DNA of 64,000 bases from Litorisediminicola beolgyonensis (GTDB lineage: Bacteria > Pseudomonadota > Alphaproteobacteria > Rhodobacterales > Rhodobacteraceae), in contig NZ_JBHTMU010000022.1 in the NCBI RefSeq assembly GCF_042679605.1, forward strand, positions 1 to 64,000, in the 5' to 3' direction. The notes beneath the pieces were generated by a model that was not told the DNA's origin, did no database searches, and saw only the letters and a list, made by a program, of their open reading frames with translations. Positions 52,801 through 62,002 of the stretch are shown piece by piece. Position 1 is the stretch's first letter; each line of letters begins with the position of its first letter. The position numbers and the translations under genes are program-made.

Positions 52801-53418
52801 TCAGCCCCACGCGTAATTGAAGCTGACGCTGATCCGTTCTTCTTCGGACATGTTCATCGGCACCTCGTGGCGCAGCCAGCTTTCCCAGAGAAGCACGTCG
52901 CCGACCGCAGGCGCGACATAGACGAAGCTTTTGAGTTCTTCGCGGCAGCCCTTCCGGCGCGTGGGCGCGGCCATCATCATCGGCAGGCGCGGGTCCTCGA
53001 GCTTCAGCGCCGAGGCGCCTTCAGGCATGGCCACATAGGTGGTGCCGGAGATCACGCTGTGGGGGTGGATATGGCTCGCATGGGTGCCGCCTTCGGGCAG
53101 GATGTTGATCCAGAGATTCTCGAGCTTCAGCGGGCGGTCGTTCAGGTCGAACTGCAAGTCATCGGCAAAGGCCGCGACATGGGCGTCGAGGGCCTCTTCC
53201 ACGGCCTTGAAGATCGGGAAGCGCCAGGGCAGGTCGGTCAGCGAGGCATAGGAGGTGTAGCCGGGATAGCCATTGGCCTCGCACCAGTCCTGACCGGCCT
53301 CGTCATCCTCGGCGATCGACAGGCAGGAGGCTTCGAGCTCCGAGGGGTCGATGGCGCCGTCCGCGGACAGGCGGGCCTGGTACAGACGGGTGGCGAAGAG
53401 CGAGCGTATCTGGGTCAT
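52801..53418 (-). CDS. Putative 2OG-Fe(II) oxygenase
   Basis: A 205-residue protein of the TIGR02466 oxygenase type. The double-stranded beta-helix metal site is suggested by LPEGGTHASHIHPHSVISGTTYV (His ligands near residue 115) and by SWLRHEVPMNMSEEERISVSF, which carries the last His and the Arg that would hold 2-oxoglutarate. The substrate is unknown. The start at 53418 (MTQIRSLFATRLYQ) is preferred over an in-frame ATG 12 bases upstream. It shares its strand with the DUF1194 gene, 46 bases apart. Confidence 0.82.
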   Translation of the reverse strand: MTQIRSLFATRLYQARLSADGAIDPSELEASCLSIAEDDEAGQDWCEANGYPGYTSYASLTDLPWRFPIFKAVEEALDAHVAAFADDLQFDLNDRPLKLENLWINILPEGGTHASHIHPHSVISGTTYVAMPEGASALKLEDPRLPMMMAAPTRRKGCREELKSFVYVAPAVGDVLLWESWLRHEVPMNMSEEERISVSFNYAWG

Positions 53419-53579
53419 GGCGCGGCACATAGCGCGTCTTGCAGGGCGCGGGAAGCGATCTCCGAACCGGAGATCGCGAAAATTCCGGTGCGGAATTTTG
53501 GCCCGGCCTCGCCGTGCGCGTCGGGGATCGCCGTCGCGCCTTTGGGGCTGTAGCGATGTGACGGAGGGAGGGTGAGGGA

Positions 53580-54143
53580 ATGCCCAGGTCGTTGACGATG
53601 TCCGAGGCCGCCTCGGTTCTGGGACGCGCGCGGCGTCTCCTGGTGATCGGAAACTCGGGCGCCGGAAAGTCGACGCTTGCGCAGAAGATCGCGGCCTCCC
53701 GGGGCCTGCGCTACCTCTCGCATGATCGCGACATCCGCTGGCTGCCGGGGTGGCAGGTGCGCGACCGCGCCGAGCAGCGGGCGCGGACGGCGGAATTGGT
53801 GGCCGGAGAGGCCTGGATCATGTGCGGCACGACGGTGTCGAGCTTCGATCTGCGGGTGCCGCGGGCAGAGCTGGTGATCTGGATGCGACCGACGCGGGGG
53901 CGGGCGCTCTGGCAGCTTGCCCGCCGGGTGATCGCCTATCGCGGCAGCGTGCGGCCGGACATGGCCGAGGGCTGTCCCGAGAAATGGCCCGACGCGGAGT
54001 TCCTGCGCTGGATCTGGACCTTCGAGCGGGTGCAGGCGCCGAAAATCGAGGCGGGGCTCGCGCTCCACGGCCCCGAGGTGCCGCTGGTCACGTTGAGCGG
54101 CCCGCGCGCCGCGGACCGGTTGCTGACCCTCGCGGGCCTCTGA
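53580..54143 (+). CDS. P-loop nucleotide kinase-like protein
   Basis: A 187-residue cytoplasmic protein with Walker A GNSGAGKSTLAQ (near residue 24), followed by RGLRYLSHDRDIRWLPGW and WIMCGTTVSSFDLRVPRAELVIWM. The layout resembles the adenylate-kinase-like group often labelled DNA topology modulation protein FlaR, but its substrate is unknown. GGGAGGG and GAGGG lie just upstream of the ATG. It is transcribed towards rplP and shares a two-way terminator with it. Confidence 0.78.
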   Translation: MPRSLTMSEAASVLGRARRLLVIGNSGAGKSTLAQKIAASRGLRYLSHDRDIRWLPGWQVRDRAEQRARTAELVAGEAWIMCGTTVSSFDLRVPRAELVIWMRPTRGRALWQLARRVIAYRGSVRPDMAEGCPEKWPDAEFLRWIWTFERVQAPKIEAGLALHGPEVPLVTLSGPRAADRLLTLAGL

Positions 54144-54164
54144 GACGTCGCTGCGGACAAACGA

Positions 54165-54193
54165 AAAAGGGCGGGGAAGACCCCGCCCTTTTC
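54165..54193. terminator. Bidirectional terminator between the P-loop gene and rplP
   Basis: GGGCGGGG-AAGA-CCCCGCCC (8-bp stem) is flanked by AAAAA on the left and TTTT on the right, so it has a T-tail on both strands. It can end the rightward kinase-like transcript and the leftward ribosomal operon right after rplP. Confidence 0.9.
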
Positions 54194-54212
54194 CAAACTC
54201 CAAGACCGGGTC

Positions 54213-54626
54213 TTACCAGTCTTCGCGGACCACGATGCGGGTCTTGATCGGCAGCTTCATGGAAGCCAGGCGCAGCGCCTCGCGGGCGATGTCCTCGCCG
54301 ACGCCGTCGATCTCGAACATCACCCGGCCGGGCTTGACCTTGCAGGCCCAGTAATCGACCGAGCCCTTGCCTTTACCCATCCGAACCTCGGTGGGCTTGG
54401 AGGTCACGGGCGTGTCCGGGAAGATCCGGATCCAGACGCGACCCTGACGCTTCATGTGACGCGTCATGGCACGACGGGCTGCCTCGATCTGGCGCGCGGT
54501 CACGCGCTCGGGCTGCGTCGCCTTGAGGCCGTAGGTGCCGAAGTTCAGGTCGGAGCCGCCTTTGGCCTCGCCCTTGATCCGGCCCTTGAAGGCCTTGCGG
54601 AACTTAGTTCGTTTCGGTTGAAGCAT
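54213..54626 (-). CDS. rplP: 50S ribosomal protein L16
   Basis: A 137-residue L16, starting MLQPKRTKFRKAFKGRIKGEAKGG and containing RRAMTRHMKRQGRVWIRIFPDTPVTSKPTEVRMGKGKGSVD. It binds 23S rRNA near the peptidyl transferase and A site. It follows rpsC by 13 bases and is the last gene of this group: a terminator comes next, where rpmC and rpsQ would be expected. Confidence 0.97.
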   Translation of the reverse strand: MLQPKRTKFRKAFKGRIKGEAKGGSDLNFGTYGLKATQPERVTARQIEAARRAMTRHMKRQGRVWIRIFPDTPVTSKPTEVRMGKGKGSVDYWACKVKPGRVMFEIDGVGEDIAREALRLASMKLPIKTRIVVREDW

Positions 54627-54639
54627 TGTTCAGACCTCC

Positions 54640-55346
<707 letters not shown>

Positions 55347-55347
<1 letters not shown>

Positions 55348-55727
55348 TAGGCTTGCTCCTCGATCTGACGCACCTTGATGGTGATTTCCGAGAACGGCTT
55401 CATGATCCGGCCGAACCGGCCACGTGCCCGCGGACGGCCACGCTTCATCACCAGGTTCTTGCCGACCCAGGCCTCGGCGACGACCAGTTCGTCGACGTCC
55501 AGACCGTGGTTGTTCTCGGCGTTGGCGATCGCGGATTGCAGGCACTTCTTGACGTCCTGGGCCACGCGCTTCTTCGAGAAGGTGAGGTCGGTCAGCGCCC
55601 GGTCCACCTTCTTGCCGCGGATGAGCTCGGCGACAAGGTTCAGCTTCTGCGGGCTGGTGCGCAGCATGCGCAGCTTGGCCATCGCCTCGTTGTCCGCCAC
55701 GCGGCGGGGATTCTTATCCTTGCCCAT
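55347..55727 (-). CDS. rplV: 50S ribosomal protein L22
   Basis: A 126-residue L22. The core LRTSPQKLNLVAELIRGKKVDRALTDLTFSKKRVAQDVKKCLQSAIANAENNHGLDVDELVVAEAW is complete, and the exit-tunnel loop (MKRGRPRARGRFGRI) is intact. It starts 3 bases after the rpsS stop codon and overlaps rpsC. Confidence 0.97.
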
Positions 55728-55730
55728 GGC

Positions 55731-56009
55731 TTACTTCCTCTTGGCTTTCTTGTCGGCCGCGTGCCCGTAATAGGTGCGGGTCGGCGAGTATTCACCGAAC
55801 TTCTGGCCGATCATGTCTTCGGTCACGTTCACCGGAACGTGCTTCTGGCCGTTGTAGACGCCGAACGTCAGACCCACGAACTGGGGCAGGATGGTCGAAC
55901 GGCGGGACCAGATCTTGATGACTTCGTTGCGCCCGGACTCGCGGGCCGCCTCGGCCTTCTTGAGCACGTAGGCGTCCACGAAGGGACCTTTCCAAACGGA
56001 GCGAGACAT
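55731..56009 (-). CDS. rpsS: 30S ribosomal protein S19
   Basis: A 92-residue S19, MSRSVWKGPFVDAYVLKKAEAARESGR at the start, with IKIWSRRSTILPQFVGLTFGVYNGQKHVPVNVTEDMIGQKFGEYSPTRTYYGH. It sits in the head of the small subunit. It lies 3 bases after the rplB stop codon in the usual rplB-rpsS-rplV order. Confidence 0.97.
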   Translation of the reverse strand: MSRSVWKGPFVDAYVLKKAEAARESGRNEVIKIWSRRSTILPQFVGLTFGVYNGQKHVPVNVTEDMIGQKFGEYSPTRTYYGHAADKKAKRK

Positions 56010-56012
56010 CTC

Positions 56013-56855
56013 TTACCGCCCTTTCTTCTTGGCGTGACGCGAGCGAATGATCAGCTTCTGCGACGCCTTGTTGGGGTTGCGCGTCTTGGCGCCCTTGGTC
56101 GGCTTGCCCCACGGGGTGACCGGGTGACGACCGCCCGAGGTCCGACCCTCACCACCGCCATGCGGGTGATCGATCGGGTTCATCACGACGCCGCGGACCG
56201 AGGGACGCTTGCCGTAATGGCGCATCCGGCCGGCCTTGCCGTAGTTCTGGTTCGAGTTGTCGGGGTTCGACACGGCACCGACGGTGGCCATGCATTCCTG
56301 GCGCACCATCCGCAGTTCGCCCGAGGACAGGCGGATCTGCGCGTAGCCGCCATCGCGGCCGACGAACTGGGCGTAGGTGCCCGCGGCGCGTGCGATCTGG
56401 CCGCCCTTGCCGGGCTTCAGCTCGACATTGTGGACGATCGTGCCGATCGGCATGCCCGAGAACGGCATCGCGTTGCCCGGCTTGATGTCGACCTTGGCGC
56501 CCGAGATGACGCGGTCGCCGATGGCGAGACGCTGGGGAGCAAGGATGTAGGCCTGCTCGCCGTCGTCATAAGAGACGAGTGCGATGAAGGCGGTCCGGTT
56601 CGGGTCGTATTCGATCCGGATGACGGTCGCGGTGACGTCAAACTTGTTCCGCTTGAAATCGACCACGCGATAGAGACGCTTCGCGCCACCGCCGCGGCGG
56701 CGAGAGGTGATCCGTCCGGTGTTGTTACGGCCGCCCGACTTCGTCAGACCCTCGGTGAGGGCTTTGACGGGACGTCCTTTCCACAGCTCCGAACGGTCGA
56801 TCAGCACCAGCCCGCGCTGGCCCGGCGTCGTCGGCTTGTACGACTTGAGTGCCAT
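56013..56855 (-). CDS. rplB: 50S ribosomal protein L2
   Basis: A 280-residue L2. MALKSYKPTTPGQRGLVLIDRSELW, the GRNNTGRITSRRRGGGAKRLYR segment, and GVVMNPIDHPHGGGEGRTSGGRHPVTPWGKPTKG with the functionally important His are all present. L2 is needed for subunit joining and peptidyl transfer. In most bacteria it directly follows rplW; here it is the first gene of a separate block, 4.85 kb from rplW, with its own leader. Confidence 0.97.
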   Translation of the reverse strand: MALKSYKPTTPGQRGLVLIDRSELWKGRPVKALTEGLTKSGGRNNTGRITSRRRGGGAKRLYRVVDFKRNKFDVTATVIRIEYDPNRTAFIALVSYDDGEQAYILAPQRLAIGDRVISGAKVDIKPGNAMPFSGMPIGTIVHNVELKPGKGGQIARAAGTYAQFVGRDGGYAQIRLSSGELRMVRQECMATVGAVSNPDNSNQNYGKAGRMRHYGKRPSVRGVVMNPIDHPHGGGEGRTSGGRHPVTPWGKPTKGAKTRNPNKASQKLIIRSRHAKKKGR

Positions 56856-56929
56856 GCTTTCTGTCTTCCGTTTGCATGCAGCAAGAGCCGAAGCCCTCGC
56901 CTATGTTGTGGGCGACTGACGCCGCCCGG

Positions 56930-56935
56930 AGTATA
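56930..56935 (-). promoter_or_regulatory. Possible -10 box for rplB
   Basis: TATACT on the minus strand lies about 75 bases before the rplB start, within a 146-base gene-free leader. No good -35 box is seen at the usual distance. The separated rplB block must have some promoter, and this is the best candidate. Confidence 0.35.
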
Positions 56936-57001
56936 GGCCCCCGTAGGTGCCCGGTGGTGAGATGCGCCGGAGCGGTTCGGGAACCGGTCGCGACGCAAAT
57001 A

Positions 57002-57026
57002 CAAAGCCCCGGACGAATCCGGGGCT
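57002..57026 (-). terminator. Terminator after the MDR oxidoreductase gene
   Basis: AGCCCCGGA-CGAA-TCCGGGGCT is a 9-bp stem; on the minus strand it is followed by TTGTATTTG. It lies 54 bases past the stop codon of the oxidoreductase gene and ahead of the rplB leader, so the inserted genes and rplB are separate transcripts. Confidence 0.7.
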
Positions 57027-57080
57027 CTGCGGATGGGGTCTGTTAGGAGAGTTGGGGCGGGGCGTCAAGGGCGCAGCGGA

Positions 57081-58133
57081 TCAGTCCCGCCGCACCTCCA
57101 GCACGATCTTTCCGACATGCCGTTTGGCCTGGAACGCCTCCTGCGCCGCGCCGATATCGCGCAGGGGATAGCTGGCCGCAACCAGGGGTCTGATGGCCCC
57201 GGTTTCGATCCGCTCGACCAGCGCCTCGAAGACCCCCGGCTGCAGGACGGTGCATCCGAAGAAGGAGAGATCCTTGAGGTAAAGCTTGCGCAGGTCGAGC
57301 GTCACCTCCGGCCCGGCAATGGCGCCCGAGATCGCGTAGCGCCCGCCGGGCCGCAGGAGGTCGAGAAGCGGCGGCCAGCCCGGGCCTCCAACGAGGTCGA
57401 TCACCACGTCGACCGCGCCGGTCCCGAGCGTCGCCGCCAGATCTGCGTCGCGGTCGAGCACGCGGGCCGCCCCGAGCGCCTCGATCTCCGGGGCCTTCGC
57501 GGCGCTCGCGATCCCGATCACCTCGGCCCCGCGTGCGACCGCCAGCTGCACCGCGGCCGAGCCGACCCCGCCCGAAGCACCGGTCACCAGCACGCGGTCG
57601 CGGGCGGTCACGCCGGCGCGCGTCAGCAGGTTCTCGGCGGTGGAATAGGAGCAGGGGAAGCTTGCAAGCTCGATATCCGTCAGGTCCGAGACGATCCTGT
57701 GGGCGTGCCGCGCCGCGACGGTGGCGTATTCCGCGAAGCCGCCATCGACCTCGGTCCCGAAATACCAGGGCGGGTCGCGCCGCGCGCCCTCGGCCTCGCG
57801 CAGGGACGGCTCGACGATCACCCGCTCGCCGATCCGGGCCTCCGGCACGTCCGCGCCCACCGCGACGATCTCGCCGCAGACATCGGCGCCCTGGATGCGC
57901 GGAAACTCCAGCGGCTTGCCGGACCAGGCGGCGTCCTCCTGGTCCATGCCGTCGCCCGAGGCATACCAGGCCAGCCGCGTGTTCACGTCGGTGTTGTTGA
58001 CGGCGGCGGCACCGACGCGGATCAGGACCTCTCCGGGGAGCGCCTCGGGGCGGGGCAGGTCGTCGCGCCAGACCAGCGCCTCGGGCCCGCCATGACCGGT
58101 CAGGACCACGCCAAACATCCTGTCATCCGTCAC
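57081..58133 (-). CDS. Zinc-free MDR-family NADPH oxidoreductase (quinone-reductase-like)
   Basis: A 350-residue medium-chain dehydrogenase/reductase. The GroES-like N-terminal half (AVNNTDVNTRLAWY, QGADVCGEIVAVG) is followed by the Rossmann motif VLVTGASGGVGSAAVQLAVARGAEV near residue 180. The structural zinc cysteines are absent. Related proteins reduce quinones or alpha,beta-unsaturated carbonyls with NADPH. It belongs to the group inserted into the S10 ribosomal region and forms a pair with the GFA-domain gene, 15 bases away. Confidence 0.85.
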   Translation of the reverse strand: MTDDRMFGVVLTGHGGPEALVWRDDLPRPEALPGEVLIRVGAAAVNNTDVNTRLAWYASGDGMDQEDAAWSGKPLEFPRIQGADVCGEIVAVGADVPEARIGERVIVEPSLREAEGARRDPPWYFGTEVDGGFAEYATVAARHAHRIVSDLTDIELASFPCSYSTAENLLTRAGVTARDRVLVTGASGGVGSAAVQLAVARGAEVIGIASAAKAPEIEALGAARVLDRDADLAATLGTGAVDVVIDLVGGPGWPPLLDLLRPGGRYAISGAIAGPEVTLDLRKLYLKDLSFFGCTVLQPGVFEALVERIETGAIRPLVAASYPLRDIGAAQEAFQAKRHVGKIVLEVRRD

Positions 58134-58148
58134 GCGCGCCTCTCCACC

Positions 58149-58550
58149 TCAGGGCTTCTTCGGCAGATCGTCGGCGATGTCGAAGATCCGGCGGTCGTAG
58201 AAGAAATGGCTCTGCGCCGTCAGCTCCTCGGGCAGCCCGCCGAGCGCGCGCTCGAGGAAGCGTTGCGACACCACGCGCCAATCCATCCCGTTGGTGTTCC
58301 AGATCACCTCGCCGCAGGTGTCGCAGGAGACCTTTTTCATCGTCAGGCTGGGGTGCTGGAAGGTGGTCAGATGCGCCTCTCCCTCCGTCACCTCCAACTG
58401 ATCGGCATTCCAGGCGGTCACCGAGTGAAACGGCACGTCGAGAAGGGTCCGGCAATCCTCGCAATGGCAATGACCGCGCACGCGCGGCGCGCCGGTCAGC
58501 CGGATGGTCACGGCACCGCATTGGCAGGCAGGTTCGTAGGTCTCTGTCAT
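58149..58550 (-). CDS. GFA/CENP-V-domain zinc protein
   Basis: A 133-residue protein of the glutathione-dependent formaldehyde-activating (GFA) family. Zinc-binding cysteines occur in CQCGAVTIRL, HCHCEDCRTLL and CDTCGEVIW. The family binds zinc and sometimes acts on glutathione adducts; few members have a proven reaction. Start 58550 is chosen because MTETYEPACQCG begins the conserved part and GGGAGAG lies upstream. It precedes the MDR oxidoreductase gene in what seems a two-gene operon. Confidence 0.85.
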   Translation of the reverse strand: MTETYEPACQCGAVTIRLTGAPRVRGHCHCEDCRTLLDVPFHSVTAWNADQLEVTEGEAHLTTFQHPSLTMKKVSCDTCGEVIWNTNGMDWRVVSQRFLERALGGLPEELTAQSHFFYDRRIFDIADDLPKKP

Positions 58551-58648
58551 GGGCTCTCCCGGATGGGCAGGTGTCGGATGGGCTGCCTTGCGAGCTAAGG
58601 CTCTGGACCTGCGCGGCAACTCACGGGCCACTGCCTGCGGCCGAAGCC

Positions 58649-59161
58649 TCAGAGCGGCGGGCCCCAGTCGTAGCGGGTGTCGTCATCGGGACGTGCCCAG
58701 AAGAGTTGACCGCCACCCCGCCAGGGGTCGAGCACGATGCCGTCGCGCATCGACGCGCCTGCGGCGCTGATCACCGCGGAATGGTGAACGACCCTGAACC
58801 CCTTCGGCGGGGAGCTGGCCCAATGGAGCGACAGGGTGCGGAAGTCCTCCTGCCGGAGCCGCGCCAGCATCGCCTCGGTCCAGTCGTTGCAGAGACCCTT
58901 CTCGCGCAGCCCGTGCAGCACCTTGGCGTTGTGGACGAGCGGCGCATCTGTGACCTGCCACTCGCGGGCAAGCGCGCGCGGATAGGCAAAGGCGATCTCC
59001 GCCGCCCGCTGCGCCTCGCGCGGATCGACCTCCGGGCCGAGCGCCGCGATGGCGTCGGCCAGAGCGCCGACATCGCTGCGCGTTGCCTCGGGCGGCGTGG
59101 CGCAGGCCCCGAGCGCCGCGAACGCGACCATGAGGGCAATCGCCCGGCGTCGCCGCATCAT
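58649..59161 (-). CDS. Small lipoprotein of unknown function
   Basis: A 170-residue protein with a lipoprotein signal: basic MMRRRRA, hydrophobic core, and the lipobox FAALGAC, with cysteine at position 20. The mature part has NDWTEAMLARLRQEDFRTLSLHWASSPP and GIVLDPWRGGGQLFWARP. The alternating Trp- and Asp-rich C-terminus may be a surface segment. I do not recognise the family. GGAG lies upstream of the ATG. It lies in the block between rplW and rplB. Confidence 0.7.
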   Translation of the reverse strand: MMRRRRAIALMVAFAALGACATPPEATRSDVGALADAIAALGPEVDPREAQRAAEIAFAYPRALAREWQVTDAPLVHNAKVLHGLREKGLCNDWTEAMLARLRQEDFRTLSLHWASSPPKGFRVVHHSAVISAAGASMRDGIVLDPWRGGGQLFWARPDDDTRYDWGPPL

Positions 59162-59429
59162 GTTCCGCTCCCCGTCATCCTGACCCGCTCCGGTGTCTTC
59201 CATCCCTGGACCTCGTCTGCAAGCTAAGCGCGCGCGCCCGGCAGGCGAGGTCTCGCCGTGCCGGATCGGTCCGAGCGATGCACAGAAGCGCCGCGCCGCG
59301 CCGCATCTCGCGTCACTCACCGTGCACGGGGTCGTTTTCCGGCCACGGAGCAGCGTTCCTGCATTGGTGTCGGGGCGGCCCCTGTGATGTGGTCGGGCCA
59401 ACTGCTTCTCCGAAACGCGTCGAGGTCAC

Positions 59430-60701
59430 ATGATCAAGGTTCTCTCCGGTGTCTGGGCGCTTCTGCTCGGGATCGTTCTGATCATGCTGGGCAACGGCAT
59501 GCATTCGACCCTGATCGGTCTGCGCGGCGGGATCGAGGGCTTCTCGGCGACCGAGCTCGCCATCGTCACCTCGGGCTATTTCCTGGGATTTCTCTCGGGC
59601 GCCACGCAATCGCCGAAGCTCATCAAGCGGGTCGGGCATGTGCGGGTCTTCGCGGCGCTTGGCAGCTTCATGTCGGCGGGGCTAATCTCGCTGCCGCTCC
59701 TGACCGAGCCCTGGGCCTGGACCTTGCTCCGCGTTCTCCTGGGCTTCTGCATGTCCGGCATCTACGTGACGGCGGAAAGCTGGCTCAACGACGCGTCGAC
59801 CAACGAGACCCGCGGCAAGGTGCTCTCGGCCTATATGATCGCGCAATCGGTCGGGATCATCGGCGCGCAAGGGCTTCTGACCCTGGGCGATGCGGCGACC
59901 TCGGCGCTCTTCATCGGGGCGTCGATCCTGGTGTCGATCTCCTTCGCGCCGATCCTCTTGTCGGTCACGCCAACGCCGGCGGCGTCGGTGACCCGGCCCA
60001 TGGGCCTGAGGCAGCTCTTCTCAAGCTCTCCGCTCGGCACCATCGGCATCCTCTTTCTCGGAGCCGCCTACGCGACGCAATGGGGCATGGGGGCGGTCTT
60101 TGGAAGCCAGATCGAGCTTGGCGCCGACCAGATCGCGCTGTTCGTCGCCATGCTCTTTGTCGGAGCGCTGGTGCTGCAATACCCGATCGGCTGGCTCTCG
60201 GATCGGGTCGACCGCCGCCAGCTCATCTTCGGATGTGCCGCGATCGGCACGGCGGCGTGCGGTCTCGGCTATCTCAATCTCGGCGGCACCTACGGGCTGA
60301 TGGCGGCAGCTTTCGTGGCCGGAGGCGTCACGACCCCGCTCTACGCCCTGTTTCTCGCGTATACAAACGACTTCCTCTCGGTCGAGGACATGCCAGCAGC
60401 GTCGGGCGGGCTGGTCTTCACCTTCGGGGTCGGCGCGATCCTCGGGCCGCTTGTCACCGGATGGGCGATGCAGCGGGTCGATCCCTATGCGTTCTGGCTG
60501 GTCCTGGCCGCGACCTTCGCGGCGATCGCTCTCTACGCGCTCTTCCGCATGACCCAGCGCGCCGCGGTGCCGGTGGCCGAGACCGATCCCTATCTGGGCG
60601 TCCTGCCCACCGCCTCGCCGCTTGCGGTCGAGGCTGCGGGCGCCTGGGCGGCGGACCAGGCGGAGGCGTCCGACGACGACAAAGCGGCGAGCGCGGGGTA
60701 G
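59430..60701 (+). CDS. MFS transporter, YcaD-like
   Basis: A 423-residue carrier with about twelve membrane helices. MIKVLSGVWALLLGIVLIMLGNGMHSTLIGLRGGIEGFS at the start, AESWLNDASTNETRGKVLS near residue 115, and GWLSDRVDRRQLIF near 250 place it in the same group as the protein encoded at 20330-21646. The substrate is unknown. It is the only plus-strand gene inside the split ribosomal cluster and has a 268-base gene-free region upstream. Confidence 0.85.
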   Translation: MIKVLSGVWALLLGIVLIMLGNGMHSTLIGLRGGIEGFSATELAIVTSGYFLGFLSGATQSPKLIKRVGHVRVFAALGSFMSAGLISLPLLTEPWAWTLLRVLLGFCMSGIYVTAESWLNDASTNETRGKVLSAYMIAQSVGIIGAQGLLTLGDAATSALFIGASILVSISFAPILLSVTPTPAASVTRPMGLRQLFSSSPLGTIGILFLGAAYATQWGMGAVFGSQIELGADQIALFVAMLFVGALVLQYPIGWLSDRVDRRQLIFGCAAIGTAACGLGYLNLGGTYGLMAAAFVAGGVTTPLYALFLAYTNDFLSVEDMPAASGGLVFTFGVGAILGPLVTGWAMQRVDPYAFWLVLAATFAAIALYALFRMTQRAAVPVAETDPYLGVLPTASPLAVEAAGAWAADQAEASDDDKAASAG

Positions 60702-60709
60702 GGCGCGGC

Positions 60710-61606
60710 TTATCGCGGCGCGGGGGCCGGGGGATTGCTTTCAGAGGATTCGATCCGGTCAAGCAGCTTGAGAAGGCTCAGGACGCCCCGTTGCCACGGA
60801 CCGACCTGGTTGTAGCGCCGGATGGCCTGCCGCGCGGCCTCGGTCCCGAGGCCCGCGCGGATCACGGTCATCTGCTCGAGCCGCGCGTCCGACATCCGGA
60901 TCGCATGCGTGTCCGCCGAATGCCAGACCCGCCATTTCTCGCTCCAGCGCGCGAAGCTGACCGCGTCGTAATGCCGGAAATAGGGCAGGTCGGGACCCTC
61001 GAGATAGGCGTCGAGGAACGTCGTCTTCACCCCGTCGAAGATCGCGAAATGGTTGGTGACCGTGTCGGGCGTCCGACCGCGCCGGATGAGCTGCTTGCCC
61101 AGCTTGTGCCCCGCCGTCCCGCGCCGCATCTGGCGCCAGAGCCGGCCGTAGACCAGCATGGCCACCAGCGCGCTGCGGCGTTTCCCCCAGGGGAAGGGGT
61201 GACGCTCGTAGGTGCTGGAAAACGCAGGCTCGATATCGTGCCCCGTGCCCCAGACCGCCTCGGTGTTGCGCAGCCGGATGCCTGGCACGTCCTCGGGAAG
61301 CGCGGCCAGCGCGGCACCCAGGAGATGCCCGCGCTGCAGGATCTCGTCGGAATCGCAGAGCAGCAGCCAGTCCTCGCGATTGCGCTCGAGCGCGTGCCGG
61401 AAGACGTGCTCCTGCTTCTCCTCGAGCGCCAGTGCGCCGCCGGGCGCGGCCGCCTCGACCGGAGCCGCCTCGGTCTCGGAGCCGTCATAGTAAAGCACGA
61501 TCCGCGCCGCGCCGCTCTGCGCGTAGGAGCGCGCGAAGACATCGAGGACATCCACCGTTTCGCGGACCATCGCGCAGACGGCGAAGCTGTGCGGGGCTAG
61601 GGACAT
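60710..61606 (-). CDS. Glycosyltransferase family 2-like protein
   Basis: A 298-residue cytoplasmic protein. It begins with AVCAMVRETVDVLDVFARSYAQSGAARIVLYYDGS and has a DSDE metal/sugar-nucleotide motif in WLLLCDSDEILQRG near residue 85, as in the Glyco_tranf_2_4 group. No membrane span is seen. Acceptor and sugar are unknown. It converges on the MFS gene, 8 bases apart, and lies between rplW and rplB. Confidence 0.75.
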   Translation of the reverse strand: MSLAPHSFAVCAMVRETVDVLDVFARSYAQSGAARIVLYYDGSETEAAPVEAAAPGGALALEEKQEHVFRHALERNREDWLLLCDSDEILQRGHLLGAALAALPEDVPGIRLRNTEAVWGTGHDIEPAFSSTYERHPFPWGKRRSALVAMLVYGRLWRQMRRGTAGHKLGKQLIRRGRTPDTVTNHFAIFDGVKTTFLDAYLEGPDLPYFRHYDAVSFARWSEKWRVWHSADTHAIRMSDARLEQMTVIRAGLGTEAARQAIRRYNQVGPWQRGVLSLLKLLDRIESSESNPPAPAPR

Positions 61607-61649
61607 GCGCAGGGCGATCCTCGATCCGGAAATACGGGGTCCAGAATAG

Positions 61650-61682
61650 AAAAGCGCGGCCTCCGGATACCAGAGGCCGCGC
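61650..61682 (-). terminator. Terminator after rplW
   Basis: A 10-bp stem (GCGCGGCCTC / GAGGCCGCGC) with a 9-base loop; read on the minus strand it is followed by TTTT (61653-61650). It ends the rpsJ-rplC-rplD-rplW transcript 24 bases after the rplW stop codon. Confidence 0.8.
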
Positions 61683-61705
61683 CCTAATTTTTCAGTCCAA
61701 CCGGA

Positions 61706-62002
61706 TCAGAGACCGGTCGAGACGTCGATCGTGTTGCCTTCGGCGAGGGTCACATAGGCCTTCTTCACGTCCTTGCGGGTGCCGAGACGGCCCCGGAAAC
61801 GCTTGACCTTGCCCTTGGTGATCGAGGTGTTCACCGCCTTCACCTTCACACCGAAGAGAGCCTCGACGGCCTCCTTGATCTGCGGCTTGTTGGCGTCGAT
61901 CGCCACTTCGAAGACAACCGCGTTGGCCTCGGAGGCCATGGTCGACTTCTCGGTGATGATCGGCTTGCGGATCACGTCGTAATGTTCCGGCTTGGCACTC
62001 AT
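61706..62002 (-). CDS. rplW: 50S ribosomal protein L23
   Basis: A 98-residue L23, MSAKPEHYDVIRKPIITEKSTMASEANAVVFEVAIDANKPQIKEAVEALFGVKVKAVNTSITKGKVKRFRGRLGTRKDVKKAYVTL. It sits at the tunnel exit and docks trigger factor and SRP. The start overlaps the rplD stop by 4 bases. A terminator follows instead of rplB. Confidence 0.97.
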   Translation of the reverse strand: MSAKPEHYDVIRKPIITEKSTMASEANAVVFEVAIDANKPQIKEAVEALFGVKVKAVNTSITKGKVKRFRGRLGTRKDVKKAYVTLAEGNTIDVSTGL